Below are positions 24,111 to 34,552 of a stretch of DNA of 64,000 nt, piece after piece. The notes below the pieces were generated by a model that was given only the letters and a program-made list of their open reading frames with translations, was not told the DNA's origin and did no database searches. The stretch is from contig JAHNZQ020000079.1 of NCBI GenBank assembly GCA_019155205.2, positions 673,420-737,419 on the forward strand, read 5' to 3'. This stretch comes from Gracilaria vermiculophylla (lineage: Eukaryota > Rhodophyta > Florideophyceae > Gracilariales > Gracilariaceae). A program made the position numbers and the translations under genes. How positions within the stretch are numbered: position 1 is the first letter of the stretch; each line of letters begins with the position of its first letter.

Positions 24111-24360
24111 CGGACGATCATATTCAAAGACGCGAACTGGAAAAGATGCTCCCAATGTTTAAAAAGGATGGTGAAAGACTCTTCTACAATAAAGAGCTTT
24201 GCTTACCAAGAATGTCCGTTTCAGATGTTCTGCACCTAGTGCAAGATTTTAAGATAAGTTGTCATCTCAAGTTTTCAACGACATTGTCGAGACTGAGCCA
24301 TTTCCATTGTAGGCACAAGAGTCGAGATGTTCGGAAATATTTCGAAAGATGCTGTAGTGC
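24111..24360 (+). pseudogene. Gypsy family B integrase zinc domain, truncated
   Basis: The open frame ends with STTLSRLSHFHCRHKSRDVRKYFERC. This corresponds to the H2C2 integrase zinc domain (H...TLxRLxxxFxWxxMxxDVxxYxxxCxxC). It is truncated at the second Cys pair by sequence in the opposite orientation (B LTR leader). No integrase core follows. Confidence 0.7.
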
Positions 24361-25105
24361 AATAGACCACGAGTAGGAAAAGCACACGAAGAAGTCGGAA
24401 TCCTCCTCTACATAGGTAGTTCGGCGGTAGAGCCCTCTCGAGGTTCCAACACGACAATGTCAGGTGTAGAACCGAGGTTGCCCCGGCAGCACTTCACGGG
24501 AGATGTATAAGAAGGATCCCATCTGGGTGGGTGTATGGGTTTTGAGTTGCCTCACTGGAAGAAGAAGATGGGAAAGGAAGGGGGAGATCAGGTCGCGTGA
24601 TTTAGAAGGCGGAGGACCTACCACACGGTGGGAAAAGGGGGGTTTTCACAAGGCAAACAAAAGCGAGAGGTAAAGATCCTTTTGAAAAGGGGCGAGCACA
24701 GTATGACTGGTAACGTACCGAAGATTGGGCGCTCTCAGCAAACAAGACAGATAAGCAACCGTAAACTTCGGGTTATCTCTCACGAGAGACAAGTATCGAC
24801 GTAGGCGGAAGGCTCAGTGCCGGAACCTTGGTTACCATTTACAGAGGGCGGCGACAAGGATGCCGGCTCTCGTACGTCTTGTAGCACTAATTAAATAAAT
24901 AGGAAAATTATATATAAAAAAATAAATACCCAGCCATTTGGGCCACCATCCATGCACTGTCCCAGGCAGCGGTCTTCCGAGAGTTCTCTGGGCCACACAT
25001 GTAGGAATCTTGCCGCTGGCCGCTGACGTGGTACTTAATCATATTAATCCTCCCCTGCGCATTTCACAGTACGAGCCCATATGCGGAAATACCCGGTATA
25101 ACGGG
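24361..25105 (-). repeat. Inverted family B LTR and leader
   Basis: The reverse complement of this stretch aligns with 17930-18174 plus 20012-20560, that is, the whole B LTR plus about 120 bases of leader and early gag. It is uninterrupted by Tc1 and thus shows the pre-insertion LTR structure. It lies head-to-head with the truncated B integrase. LTRs of one element should be direct repeats, so this is a second, inverted partial copy or an internal rearrangement. Confidence 0.75.
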
Positions 25106-25860
25106 CTTTCACTTCATATCTCCCTCCTAAGTGAAGGACGTCAACCCGAGGTGGGCGTTTCGCAGGCAGGTATGGTGCATACGTCCGCGATCTTCTCCAG
25201 TTTGCCGCGATTTCATGGCATCGAGCCGGTAGCACACGCCATAAGCGTTCACTCGGCTCCACCGCAACCACCCCTCTCATCTTCGACGAATTCACCGGAC
25301 GTCCAAACCCTTGACTGCACCATGAGAGCACACCCTCCGAAATCTCCGACTTTCTTCGAAAACAACGGCTTAGATGCCAATAACAACCTGTCTGAAAGTC
25401 TTTGCTCTGTTCCGGCTCGGTCAGGTGCTTCTCGTGTTGTCCGCTGGGCGAGTTCGTTCGCCATCGAGGACGCCGACGGCCGCCAGTGGCGTCGTATGAA
25501 TCCCTAGAGAGAGATAGCCCACTAACTCGACACGAGGCGTGGAATCCCCGGTTGGCACAATGGTTCCACCCTTTCACCGTGCGGAATGCTGGGCTTTTGT
25601 ACCGTCATGTCGACGGGGCTCACGTCCTCACGGTGGATCTCCGCAACACTATGATAACTTCTTGGGACTGGAAGACCGGCGTTGCGGTACGAACAAACCA
25701 AGTCCGACGAGGTCGGGGAGAATTTGTTCATGCAGCACACGCTGGGCTGATGAGATTGGCCTACCAACAACAGAGCAATGCCTCTTTTTGGGTGATAATC
25801 CCGGACGATCATCAGTTTTATGTGGGATTGTACCGAGCCCGCAGGGAAATTGGACATTGC
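25106..25860. other. Unassigned interval with overlapping ORFs
   Basis: The plus strand is open at 24938-25507 and again at 25402-25899 (165 codons), and the minus strand is open at 25577-25044 and 25857-25522. The plus frame 25402-25899 is mixed in composition (HPFTVRNAGLLYRHVDG, FWVIIPDDHQFYVGLY). I recognise none of these. Its end runs into the A1 LTR, so the ORFs are not independent genes. It may be internal sequence of another element. Confidence 0.25.
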
Positions 25861-26415
25861 TGTAGTACAGTGCTTCCTAAGGGGAAAATGATGGTGTAGC
25901 CTTATGGCATACTATTCTTAAGGAGGGCTCGTATTTTATTAACTGAGCCACGTGGGGCATAATTCTGCCCGAGTGCGCTACAGTATCCTAAAGAGACTGT
26001 AGAACTTATATTTAATTTATTTAATTTATGCAGGTCATTACTACAGTATTGAGACCTGCCGAGGCGGGCTTTTGGCTTGAAACTTGATCTGCCGGTTGCG
26101 CTCCACCTCTGGGGAAGTAGAGACAAGCCCCCTTGAGTCCTCATCTACTTTTCCGGTTGGAGACTCTCGCCGGTCATGCTCAGGTTTCTAAGCCGCCGAT
26201 CCCCAGGTCGCACCATAGCAGCGCCTGTAGGAGCATTTTCCGCCCATTGAACCGCCCCCTCCGCTTGGTTTTTGCGGATCCCCTTTAAGAATCCCCCCGG
26301 CCCTCGACAGCGGATACCGGAGACCACCTTTAGGAACATGCACCTTTGAATTCAACAAAAACTCCTCACGGACGTTGTGCTCTACAACCTCGAAAGGAGG
26401 GTTGACAGTACCAAA
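25861..26415 (+). repeat. 5' LTR of chromovirus A1
   Basis: 555 bp, begins TGTAGTACAGTGCTTCC and ends ACAGTACCAAA, where A2 ends ACCACA. A TGG-initiated tract (TGGTCTCCCGAC at 26418) follows by two bases and could be the primer-binding site. The same place in A2 reads TGCTCTCCAGAC. Confidence 0.9.
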
Positions 26416-26571
26416 ACTGGTCTCCCGACTTTGAAGGTCTCAGTTCCGAAAGGATTCGTAAAAATCGCAGCAGAACCGTGTTTCTAGTTTGAAAAGACTG
26501 AACCCCAACAGTGAAATTCTTCCTTAAGGTGATTCGGAAGTGGAAGAAAATCACCTCCGACCTACTCCTCT

Positions 26572-29035
26572 ATAGACCCCTCAGAACATCCAAAGGAGAC
26601 CCCCCTACAGGATCCTCAAGCAACCGACTCCATCGATGGGCGTAGCACGCGCAGGGCTCTCCAGGAGATGGCCGCCACACCGGAGGATCCTTAAAGTCTC
26701 CTTCGGAATCCTGGCTCTTCTGTGGAGCGTTTCAGGAATCGCCTTAGGATAATGCATGATCGGAGGCAAGCGGAATCCCCCACGACACCTCTGGAGAACG
26801 CGCATGTAGAGGTTGAAGAACCGCACATGGCATCGCAGCGGCCACCTCAAGAGCTGCAGGGATGGGAACACCCGGAGGCTATCTCCCTCCTGGAGTCGCT
26901 GGCCCCGCGCCTTACGGATTGGCTCTCACAAGAGCTGGTCGAAAGAATACCTGCAGGTGTTGAAGCCCACTTCGGAGCGTGCCGCCACACCCTTGTGGAG
27001 GACATCGCAATGGAGAGCGCTCACCGTGCTGTGGATGCTATGCTGGATTCCGAACCATTCCTTGAGGTGATCTCAGATGTTATCCGTACGGAGGTTCGCT
27101 CCCAAACCGCGCTGCTGCTCCCCGCAGCGGCGTTCAAAAGTTATTCTTCCGTACAGGAGAGGTTCCCTCTATCAACACCTAAGGTGACCCCGGGCAGAAA
27201 AGGACAGGATACTGCCACCCCCTACGCCAGAAGAGGAAAGGATACTGCCGTTAGGAAACGGGACCATTTCAGGAATCTTGCTATGCACCGTCTAGACAGG
27301 ACGTCCCGCGGAGGAGGACAAGATACCGGGCACGTAAGAATTCACCCAAGAATAGAAGGACAGGATACTCTTCGGTTGGATCGCAATAACGGGGCTATCG
27401 TCAGTAACCCAGACCACATAAAAGAAAGACGCCGAAAGAAACGGAGGGAGAAAAGAAGAAAGCGAGACACCGATTCGGAGAGAAGCTCAGACTCTGAATC
27501 CGTAAACAGCTCCAGCTCGGAGGACAGTATCACTCTCAAGGAGAAAAGCAGAAGGGTCAGGAAGGTCGCACCGCTTAACGACCTCTTCGCCAAAGCGGTG
27601 GACTATGACACCACGACGTTGAATAATCGCTGCATTCTTTAGGGAGCGTCGGTCGCTAAACGACTCACAAAAATATAGCGCCGCATGGATTTTCAAATGA
27701 AGAAGCACTCTTTCTCAGGCGAAGACCCCATCTCGGTTTTGAATTTTCTTACGCGCTTCCGTTCAGATTGTAATACCAATGGTGTCCATGAAGGTGCCGC
27801 CGTATGGTGCTTTCAGTTCTACCTCACAGGCCAAGCGCACTCGCTGGTGCAGCCGCGCCTGACGGGGGAGAGCACCATTGTGAATGATCCTGGAATAGAG
27901 ATCTTGACGACGTACCCGGAGGTGGTCAATTTCCTCCTGAAAAGTTACGCCATGGACGAGGTGATAGCCGATGCCGATGCTGAAGTCACCTCCTATAGGC
28001 AGAACACCGGAAATGACGGAGACAGAGCTCTCACAGAAGCTGTGGACGAAGGCCCTGCAGTGTGAGAACGGGTACTCCGAACGGCGGTTGAAGTCCTTGT
28101 TTGTCGAGGGACTCCTTCCCTCGATTCGGGTCAGGGTGCGTAATCACCTGATAACGCACCCAATGACCACGTTTACAGAGCTAGCGCGTTTCGCGGAATC
28201 CTATGGGGATACCTACCGTGCCACCCGTCGCAGCCACGCTCCACTTTCGGACAAACCGGCGGCCTCTAGGACCCGCCGGGCATCCGCCCTGACGTTAGAC
28301 TCCAGCACCTCAGAGGAGGTCGATAAGCTCATGCTCGTAGGAGAGCAAGAGTGTCTTGCCCTCACATACGCCTCAGCTCAGGGAGCACCGCCTAGATCGA
28401 GAACACCCTCGTTCTCCACTTCGTACGCCTTGGAAGCATCTTACAGGAGTGACAGATTTGCGAACCCTCGAGCCTGCCCACCGCTTTGCAGTATTTGCTT
28501 GTCTCGAGAGCCAGTACACTGTACGACTCTCGCCCCGGCAATGAGCGCCGCCATCCTGCAGGAACGGGAGAAGAACTTCCAGGACCTTAAGAAGACACCA
28601 ACGGAGAGCGAAAGTTATCGAACCGCGTATCACGACATGCGCTCCCTTCAAGGAAACTATGGTTACCGTGCTCCACTGGGAGCGCAGCCTGTACCACTGT
28701 CACTTGCACCCGAAACCCAGGTGCCGGTATCCGATCCGGTTGCACGCCAATGGAACACGTCGCATCTCGATGCACAACCGCAGAAGCTGTCCCCGACTGG
28801 AACTCAGCCCCTCTTCAACCAGGAGAAACCTCAGAGCCACGCGTTGAAGCTCCGCGTGGCTCCTTACCATCAAGCCTCAGCTCCACGGAGGTCGCTTTTC
28901 GGGAAGGGGGAGAAGCCGTCTGCTCCGTCAACGCAGAATCGGCGGACCCCCCGATGCCACTGCACCCATTCGCCACCTTGGAGGATTCGTTTTGCACGCT
29001 CTGCCGTGCGAATTACAAAGTATTCGCCGCTATAG
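26572..29035 (+). pseudogene. A1 gag polyprotein
   Basis: Homologous along its length to A2 gag. The A2 start ATG is ATA here (26572-26574), and an in-frame stop occurs just before SLLRNPGSSVERFR. The main open part is 26722-27642; after a stop it continues 27685-28065, then a +1 insertion near 28015 moves it to 27971-29035. Features are a repeated GQDT motif (four times in about 70 codons), a Lys/Arg-rich block and a Ser/Glu tract near 27420-27540, a capsid-like part (FSGEDPISVLNFLTRFR, AVWCFQFYLTGQA), and a Pro-rich C-terminus. I find no canonical CCHC knuckle, which is unusual for gypsy gag. Confidence 0.8.
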
Positions 29036-29781
29036 GATGTGCCCCGCTCGCCTCCATCACGGTGCGCGCTATCCTCGATACCGGAGCTTGCCGTAATCTG
29101 GTGCACGCCGAAGTGCTCCTGCGGTCTGCTCTCGGCTCCTTGAGGAATGACAAGCTCCCTACGGTGCGCGATGCGTCGCGTTGAGCATTGAACATCTTCG
29201 GAAAAATATCCCTGTACCTCCGGCTGGGCTCCTTACAGGTGAAAATACGGTTCCTTGTGAGGACCAAATTGAGCGCACAATGCATATTGGGCACTTCATT
29301 TGTGGATCCGTATGTACGTGCAATCTACGCACGCCTGCGGAAGGTGACGTTTCACGACGCAGCCCCTGTAGGTATCGTGTCCGCATCCCCAGGGCCGGAC
29401 GCCAACGCGCGTCACGTGGGTCATGTTTCAAAGGAGACGCAGTTGAATGAGCTCCGGGTGGTTAAGAGCATCGAAATACCGGCGAGGAGTCAGGCAGAAG
29501 TTTGGGTGCAGACCTCTGCATCTGGCCTTTCATTTCTACAGGGGAGTCCCCAACTGACGATGAAACAAGACTCCATGATGGCGAACGGTGTTATGGAAAT
29601 AATACCGAACATTCCCTTCAGGGTTGTGCTCGCCATCCTGAAGGAGTCGCCATTACGGCTCCAGAAAGGAACTTTTTTCGGACTGGCACTACCCGTCCTT
29701 GCAAAACTAGTTCATCTTCCTCGTGCAGAAGACCTCGCGGACTGCGATTCAGTCGTCACCATGGAGGTTGAAGCGAATTAA
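28750..29781 (+). pseudogene. A1 aspartic protease and linker
   Basis: The frame lies -1 relative to gag and overlaps its end by about 285 bases. The active site reads AILDTGACRNLVHAEV with the catalytic D-T-G intact. A stop at 29182-29184 interrupts soon after. The frame then continues with SLQVKIRFLVRTKLSAQCILGTSF (the ILG motif closing the protease) and a linker with IPARSQAEVWVQT. It is in the same frame as RT downstream. In A2 the active-site Gly is lost, so A1 shows the ancestral state. Confidence 0.8.
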
Positions 29782-31150
29782 ACGGGACCAGAGGAAAAGA
29801 ATCCTGCCATTTGGCAGGAGTAGCTCCAAATTGGCGAGGGCTTCGAAGGGTATCGCCATAGGATAGTGAAGATCCTATCCACTTTTGAGAATATGTGGTC
29901 TGATCGCCTGGGTCAGTTCAGCCTGGTTAAGCACAGGATCCAGATCACACCCAATGAGAAACCGATTCATCAACTCCCGAGGAGGCCCGGACCCCATGCG
30001 CGCGATTTCGAACGCGATTAGGTCCACCGGATGCTTGAGAAGGGCGTATTCGAGCCTTCCAATTCCGAACGGGCCTCACCGGTGGTGTTTGTGAAGAATA
30101 AAGATGGATCCTTGAGGTTATGTTTTGACTACAGACGCCTCAACGAGGTGACGGTATGCGATTCGTACCCATTACCCTACATGGATGAATGTTTCGACTC
30201 CTTAGGTGATGCGTCCGTTTTCTCCACGCTGGATGCCAAGAGCGGCTACTGGCATATTGAGATGGACGACTCCGATAAGGATAAGACAACGTTCACCTCG
30301 CACTGTGGGATCTCCAGATTCCTAAGGATGCCATTGGATTGAAGAATGCACCCACTACATTCCAACGAGCGCTGTACATAATCCTGTCAAAGGTGAAGTG
30401 GCAGTACGCCTTGTTTTAGATTGATGATATCATCATATACTCCCGCAGCGTGGAGGAGCACTTCATTCATGTGAAGCACGTGTTCCTACTCCAAAAGGAC
30501 GCTGGACTCACCCCGAAGCTGGGGAAAAGTCTCTTTTTCAAGTCTTCGGTGGATTACCTGGTGCACGTTGTGCCCGGGCCGCCTACAGGTTTCCAGAAAG
30601 ACTCAGGACGCCATCAAGGAAGCTCACCCTACCACAAACTAGACGGAGCTCTGCTCCGTCCTAGGGTTTTGTAATGTATTCTGGAGGTTTGTATCGCACT
30701 TCTCCCGTATAGCGGCGCCGTTAAGTCGCCTTTTGGAGAAGGACAAGCCGACGCAATTGGCAATCTTGAGGTACGAGGAGTTTGAAGCCTTAAAAACCCT
30801 GAAGAGGAGACTAATAGAACCACCGATCTTGGTACTTTCGAAGCTGCACGGCCAAATCGTGCCGGACACTGACGCCTGTAAAAACCAGGTTGGATGTGCC
30901 ATATTACAGGAGCAACCGGAAGGTGGACTTCAACCAATCGGATACTGGAGTCGCAGCCTCACACCTGCGGAACGGAACTACTCCACCTCGGAGCTCGAAT
31001 ATCGTGCCATTGCGTGGGCGGTTTTGCTTTTACCCCCGTACCTAGAAGGCATGCGTTTCAGCTCGAGGACAGACCACGCACCATTGAAGTGGAAATTGTC
31101 TTTGACGGGTGCTTCCGGTCGCCTGGAAAGTTGGAAACTACGCCTTTTCT
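29782..31150 (+). pseudogene. A1 reverse transcriptase and RNase H
   Basis: RT motifs in order: HRMLEKGVFEPSNSE, SPVVFVKNKDGSLR, CFDYRRLNEVT, FSTLDAKSGYWHIEM and RFLRMP. Then there is a 1-nt loss in what should be MPFGLKNAP, also present in A2. The catalytic Y-I-D-D reads stop-I-D-D (TAG in place of Tyr, near 30418). RNase H motifs are VPDTDACKNQVGC, ELEYRAIAWAV and RTDHAPLKW; the segment is cut after GRLESWKLRL by a deletion that removes the end of RNase H and most of integrase. Confidence 0.85.
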
Positions 31151-31666
31151 CGACATACCTGGGGAAACATCCGACGAGCCGCCGCACGTCACGCTCAAGT
31201 TAGCGCCGACCACCTCAGGGCCTTACAATGTCCTGGCCACCTATAGGGACACTGTCGCCATTGAGGTAGACAGGCTCAGGGACGTCTTCTACTGTGATAG
31301 ATTGACTAAAGTCCCGACGCCCAGCCCCTCAGAAATGACCGCCACCCCACTTCAGGGACACTGCGCGGAATCTCCTCATCCAACCACCTTAGGAGTGATG
31401 ACACCGCTGGATAAGGGCAACAGCATCACCGGTCTCGGTGAACCATTGCTGGACGCTCCAGACGCCATCATGACCCCTGAAGGTGACATCTTCTACGTAG
31501 TGGACTATATTCTCTCCCATCGACAAACCCCTGCAGGAATACTGTACCGCGTCCGCTGCTATGGGTACAACTCGAAAGACGACACGTAAGAACCTCCGGA
31601 ACACATCTAGGAGACCTTCCTTATGCGATACCACGCCAATCTTGTGCGGAAACGCCTCTCCACTTA
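31151..31666 (+). pseudogene. A1 integrase C-terminus with chromodomain
   Basis: The frame after the deletion junction carries the tail found in A2 from about 51670: LAPTTSGPYNVLATY, then IVD-like VVDYILSHRQTPAG and LYRVRCYGYNSKDDT, the chromodomain signature (aromatic, YRVRWxGY, DDT-EP). Two stops split the last part (T-stop-EPPEHI-stop-ETFL), and the conserved Trp is Cys. Chromodomains in such elements direct integration to particular chromatin; that is family knowledge. Confidence 0.8.
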
Positions 31667-31935
31667 GGCGTTACCGTTTAGGAAACGGTGAGCGGGCCCC
31701 CAACCGGAGCTCTTTTTCGTCTCCGCATTCTAACCCCAACCTAGAGTTCTCTTGTTCCCCTGCAGGATGCCGTTGCTCGCTTTCGCATGCTCCTGTGTCG
31801 GCACTTCGTATCGCTGAGCACGCGGGCACGGCCTAGTCATATTGGAACTACCGTTCATGGAGCTTCTGCTCCATCGGAAAGATCTTTTATTCCACCGCTA
31901 CCAGGAACTAACTCCTATCGTCAGGGTTCTATCAC

Positions 31936-34019
31936 CTACAAGTCACCGAATCGCGTCGTATATTCCTCTTCGAGGCTTGCTTTTGCCGTGAGCGCTTGGC
32001 TATCGAAGAACTCCGACAGGCTTTCCTTGATGGCCGCCAGCGAGTCTCGGTCTGCCCAGGCCTTGTGCAGCTCTAAAACCCAAGCACGCGCCTCGCGCAC
32101 AGCCTCTACAGGAGAAGCCGGAGCAGGACGGCCCGTCATCAGGCACGCCTGCACCAACTCCTGTAAGGCAGTTTCCCGAGCCCCAGGCAATACTCCGCCC
32201 TACGGTGCGCCCGAAGCGGCCACCTCTGTTGACGGCGTAACAATCGCCACGGAAGGAGCCGCGGACGGCGGACCAGCTGGGAAAGGGGCTCCGCGACGGG
32301 ATTCCGCAGGTTCCGCAGTGGAGGTCGGCAAAGCCAAGAACGGGGTCGGTGACACCGGTGGTGACGGCGGTGCGGGAACTGGAACGCTCCGCAGGCGAGG
32401 CAGAAGAACAGGCGCAGGGACGCTCTGCAGTCGAGGTTGCACCACCTGGGCCGAAAGTGCCGGGACGGGAGCAGTTTCGTCCTCTTCCACAGGAGACACG
32501 GCGGCTACCACTGCGGGAGTACCCGGCATTGCGGTGGGCCGCGGCGATATCACCTCAGAATGCGCGCCCATTTCCTGGGACGGAGCCGGTAATCGACGGG
32601 GCGTATCATGCGCCAGGCTCTCCATCAAGGGGTCATAGTCGGGTTCTCGGAGCCGTTGCACCTGAGGAACCCCAGAAGGCGCCAGAAGGGGAAAGACAAG
32701 GTATACTCGCCCGTCATCGTCTCCATTAGAACTCCTCACAATGGGGTTGAACTTATCTTCGCCGTATTCGTACCAAAAGAAGCCCCGCGTGTTAGTACAC
32801 GCCACCTGCAGGTTGTAATCCAACAGCGTCTCCGCCTCGGCCTCACTCCATTCGGTGCCCGTAATAAGGTTCTGGATGCCAAAGGAGCGCAGGACCCCGA
32901 TAATGGACGCCAAAAAGGGGAGCAAACGTCCGGTAGTCGGCTGATACGGTGGGTCCCAGAAGAGGCGGCCGTCGTGGCACCGAGTATAGGAGGTGAAGCC
33001 TTCGTCTGCTGCTTGGAGATACGCCATCAAGGTACCGACCGCTAACTGCGTCGAGGCGATCAACATGATAAAACGCCCTAGAGAGTCATGGGGATCCAGA
33101 ACCTCGGAGGTGTGGTACGCGAAGGTCCTTGGTGTCGACATGCAGAGTGCGGGGATACCCAGTGGTACCTCCAGGGGTTACTCAAATTTCGGTAGTACCT
33201 TGGTGCCCGGAAGGCATGTCATGGAATTCCATGTTATGCCAACCATAGAAGTACCCGAAGGCGGTACTTACTCGGATTTCATCCGAAAGGTGCGTCCTCC
33301 ATCGATTTCGGTTCAGCCAGCAGAGGCAATCGTATGGGACATCGAAGGGCAACACCGTGAGGGCAGAGCGTCCATCGACCATGCCTTCAGGTCGCCCCGC
33401 TCGTTGGTGAGAGCTCTCTTTGTGGAGCAGTACCTGGCGTCGCGCCTGGATCTCTCGTTCCTCAGCACACCTCAGATATGGAGTGTCGCAGTTTCCCATT
33501 GTGGTTGGAGCGTGGTCACCGTGCACCGGAGTGTAAAGCCTGTGAGCTTGATAGGCGTCCACCCGGTTCCGCTACTGGTCGTTCCACGCAACCTCCGGTA
33601 CAGCGCTGAATCGCATCGCCTGGAGGTATGGGCCGACGTGGCGAATGTAATCCTCCACGTGGCACGGGAGGCTTACGCGCCTGTCGTGGAACGAGACGTA
33701 GACCCGCGTGGCGCTATGGTCGAACTGCCCCCCTGGACGGAACGGTGCACCGGTCGAGGTGTGGTATACATCAGGATTCGATGTAGACATAGGCGCCTGA
33801 GTTGGAGAAGACATGCCAAAGGTGTAGGAAGCTGGATGGATGTCGACCAAACGCGTGGTAGCACCTGAGGAGAGTGGTCTGACACCTTGGGGAACGGCCT
33901 GCGGTTACACGCCCAACCAGAGAGGGAGCAGCGTCAAGCCGCCATCGTGGAATTCGCGGAGAAGCCGGGCGACCGGAAGCAGGCGAGGTATGGAGGACCA
34001 TAGCAGGGCGTACGTTCAT
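31936..34019 (-). pseudogene. Antisense ORF of chromovirus A1, no known family
   Basis: Read opposite to gag-pol between the end of pol and the 3' LTR. The start ATG at 34019 is shared with A2 (53304) and both continue xxAMVLHTSP and PRIPRWRL. The frame is followed through 33850-33572 (TRVYVSFHDRRVSLP, YIRHVGPYLQ), 33562-33182 and 33141-32200 (SLGRFIMLIASTQLAVGTLM, WEYEYGEDKF-like WYEYGEDKFN), with about two frame changes and one stop. One stop at 32193-32195 then separates the last block, 32190-31936 (LQELVQACLMTGRPAPASPV). The predicted ancestral protein is near 690 residues: a mixed N-terminal two thirds, a Pro/Ala/Val-rich tract, and a helical C-terminus with charged heptads. I recognise no gag, env or transposase motif. 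Confidence 0.65.
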
Positions 34020-34533
34020 ATCCAATGAAGGCTGACAGGGGCGCAGACGAGAGGACTATGAGACTTGCACCTCCACGGAGATTGAACGAACGGACGCGAT
34101 GAAGTGGGTGTTTTCAAAGGAGGACCCGCGAAGGAATCGGAGCGCCACGCGCCTTGAGAGAGTCGGTGTCCGGTTCAAGCCTAAATCACGCTCCGGCCAC
34201 AAAGGTCACACGCCCACACCGTGCACGACGAACTCGAGTGCGCGGTTGCTCATGACGCCAACTGACGCGGTCGCACCGACAGAATACGCCGATAAAGAGG
34301 AGGCGCAGCCAAGGCAAGGAGGGGCAGGGCCTGTAAACACCGCAAGGGATAAAACGCGAGCCCGCGGCGGTACGACGCGCAGGAGTACGGAAATATGGAG
34401 GAGCGCCTGGAGGAAGGAATGCGTCACACTGCCGGGGGCCGTGCGTGAATCAACACCGATAGGAGCCACCCCGGGGATCGAGGAATTGGAAGATGCACCT
34501 CGAGGACGTGGTGCAATTTATGAAAGGGGGTAT

Positions 34534-34552
34534 GTAATACAGTGGCTCCTAA
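34534..34552 (+). repeat. Truncated 3' LTR of A1
   Basis: First 19 bases of the A LTR only, directly after the polypurine tract. The next bases match the inside of the Tc1 family (AGATTTCCAGCAA). Confidence 0.85.

Larger units (their letters stand above)
25861..34552 (+). mobile_element. Ty3/gypsy chromovirus A1, deleted copy
   Basis: Starts with a 555-bp LTR and contains gag, protease, RT, RNase H, the C-terminal end of integrase with chromodomain, and a long 3' region with an antisense ORF. Most of integrase is deleted at about 31150 relative to A2. The 3' LTR survives as 19 bases (TGTAATACAGTGGCTCCTA) after a polypurine tract (GAAAGGGGGTA) and is fused to a Tc1 fragment. The 5-bp flank before the LTR is ATTGC; no partner duplication remains. 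Confidence 0.9.

Noticed and set aside
24938..25507. 189-codon plus-strand ORF
   Set aside because: Its first third is LTR B sequence, also seen as a short frame at 17925-18107. The rest has no motif, so it is not called as a gene.
32349..33868. Plus-strand ORFs of 126-291 codons in the 3' region of A1
   Set aside because: They overlap the antisense gene. I did not find an equivalent plus-strand frame kept in A2 from start to end, whereas the minus-strand frame keeps its start and motifs in both.
34150..34185. GGTTCAAGCC resembling a tRNA B box
   Set aside because: No A box at proper spacing and no cloverleaf can be drawn. It lies within chromovirus A1.
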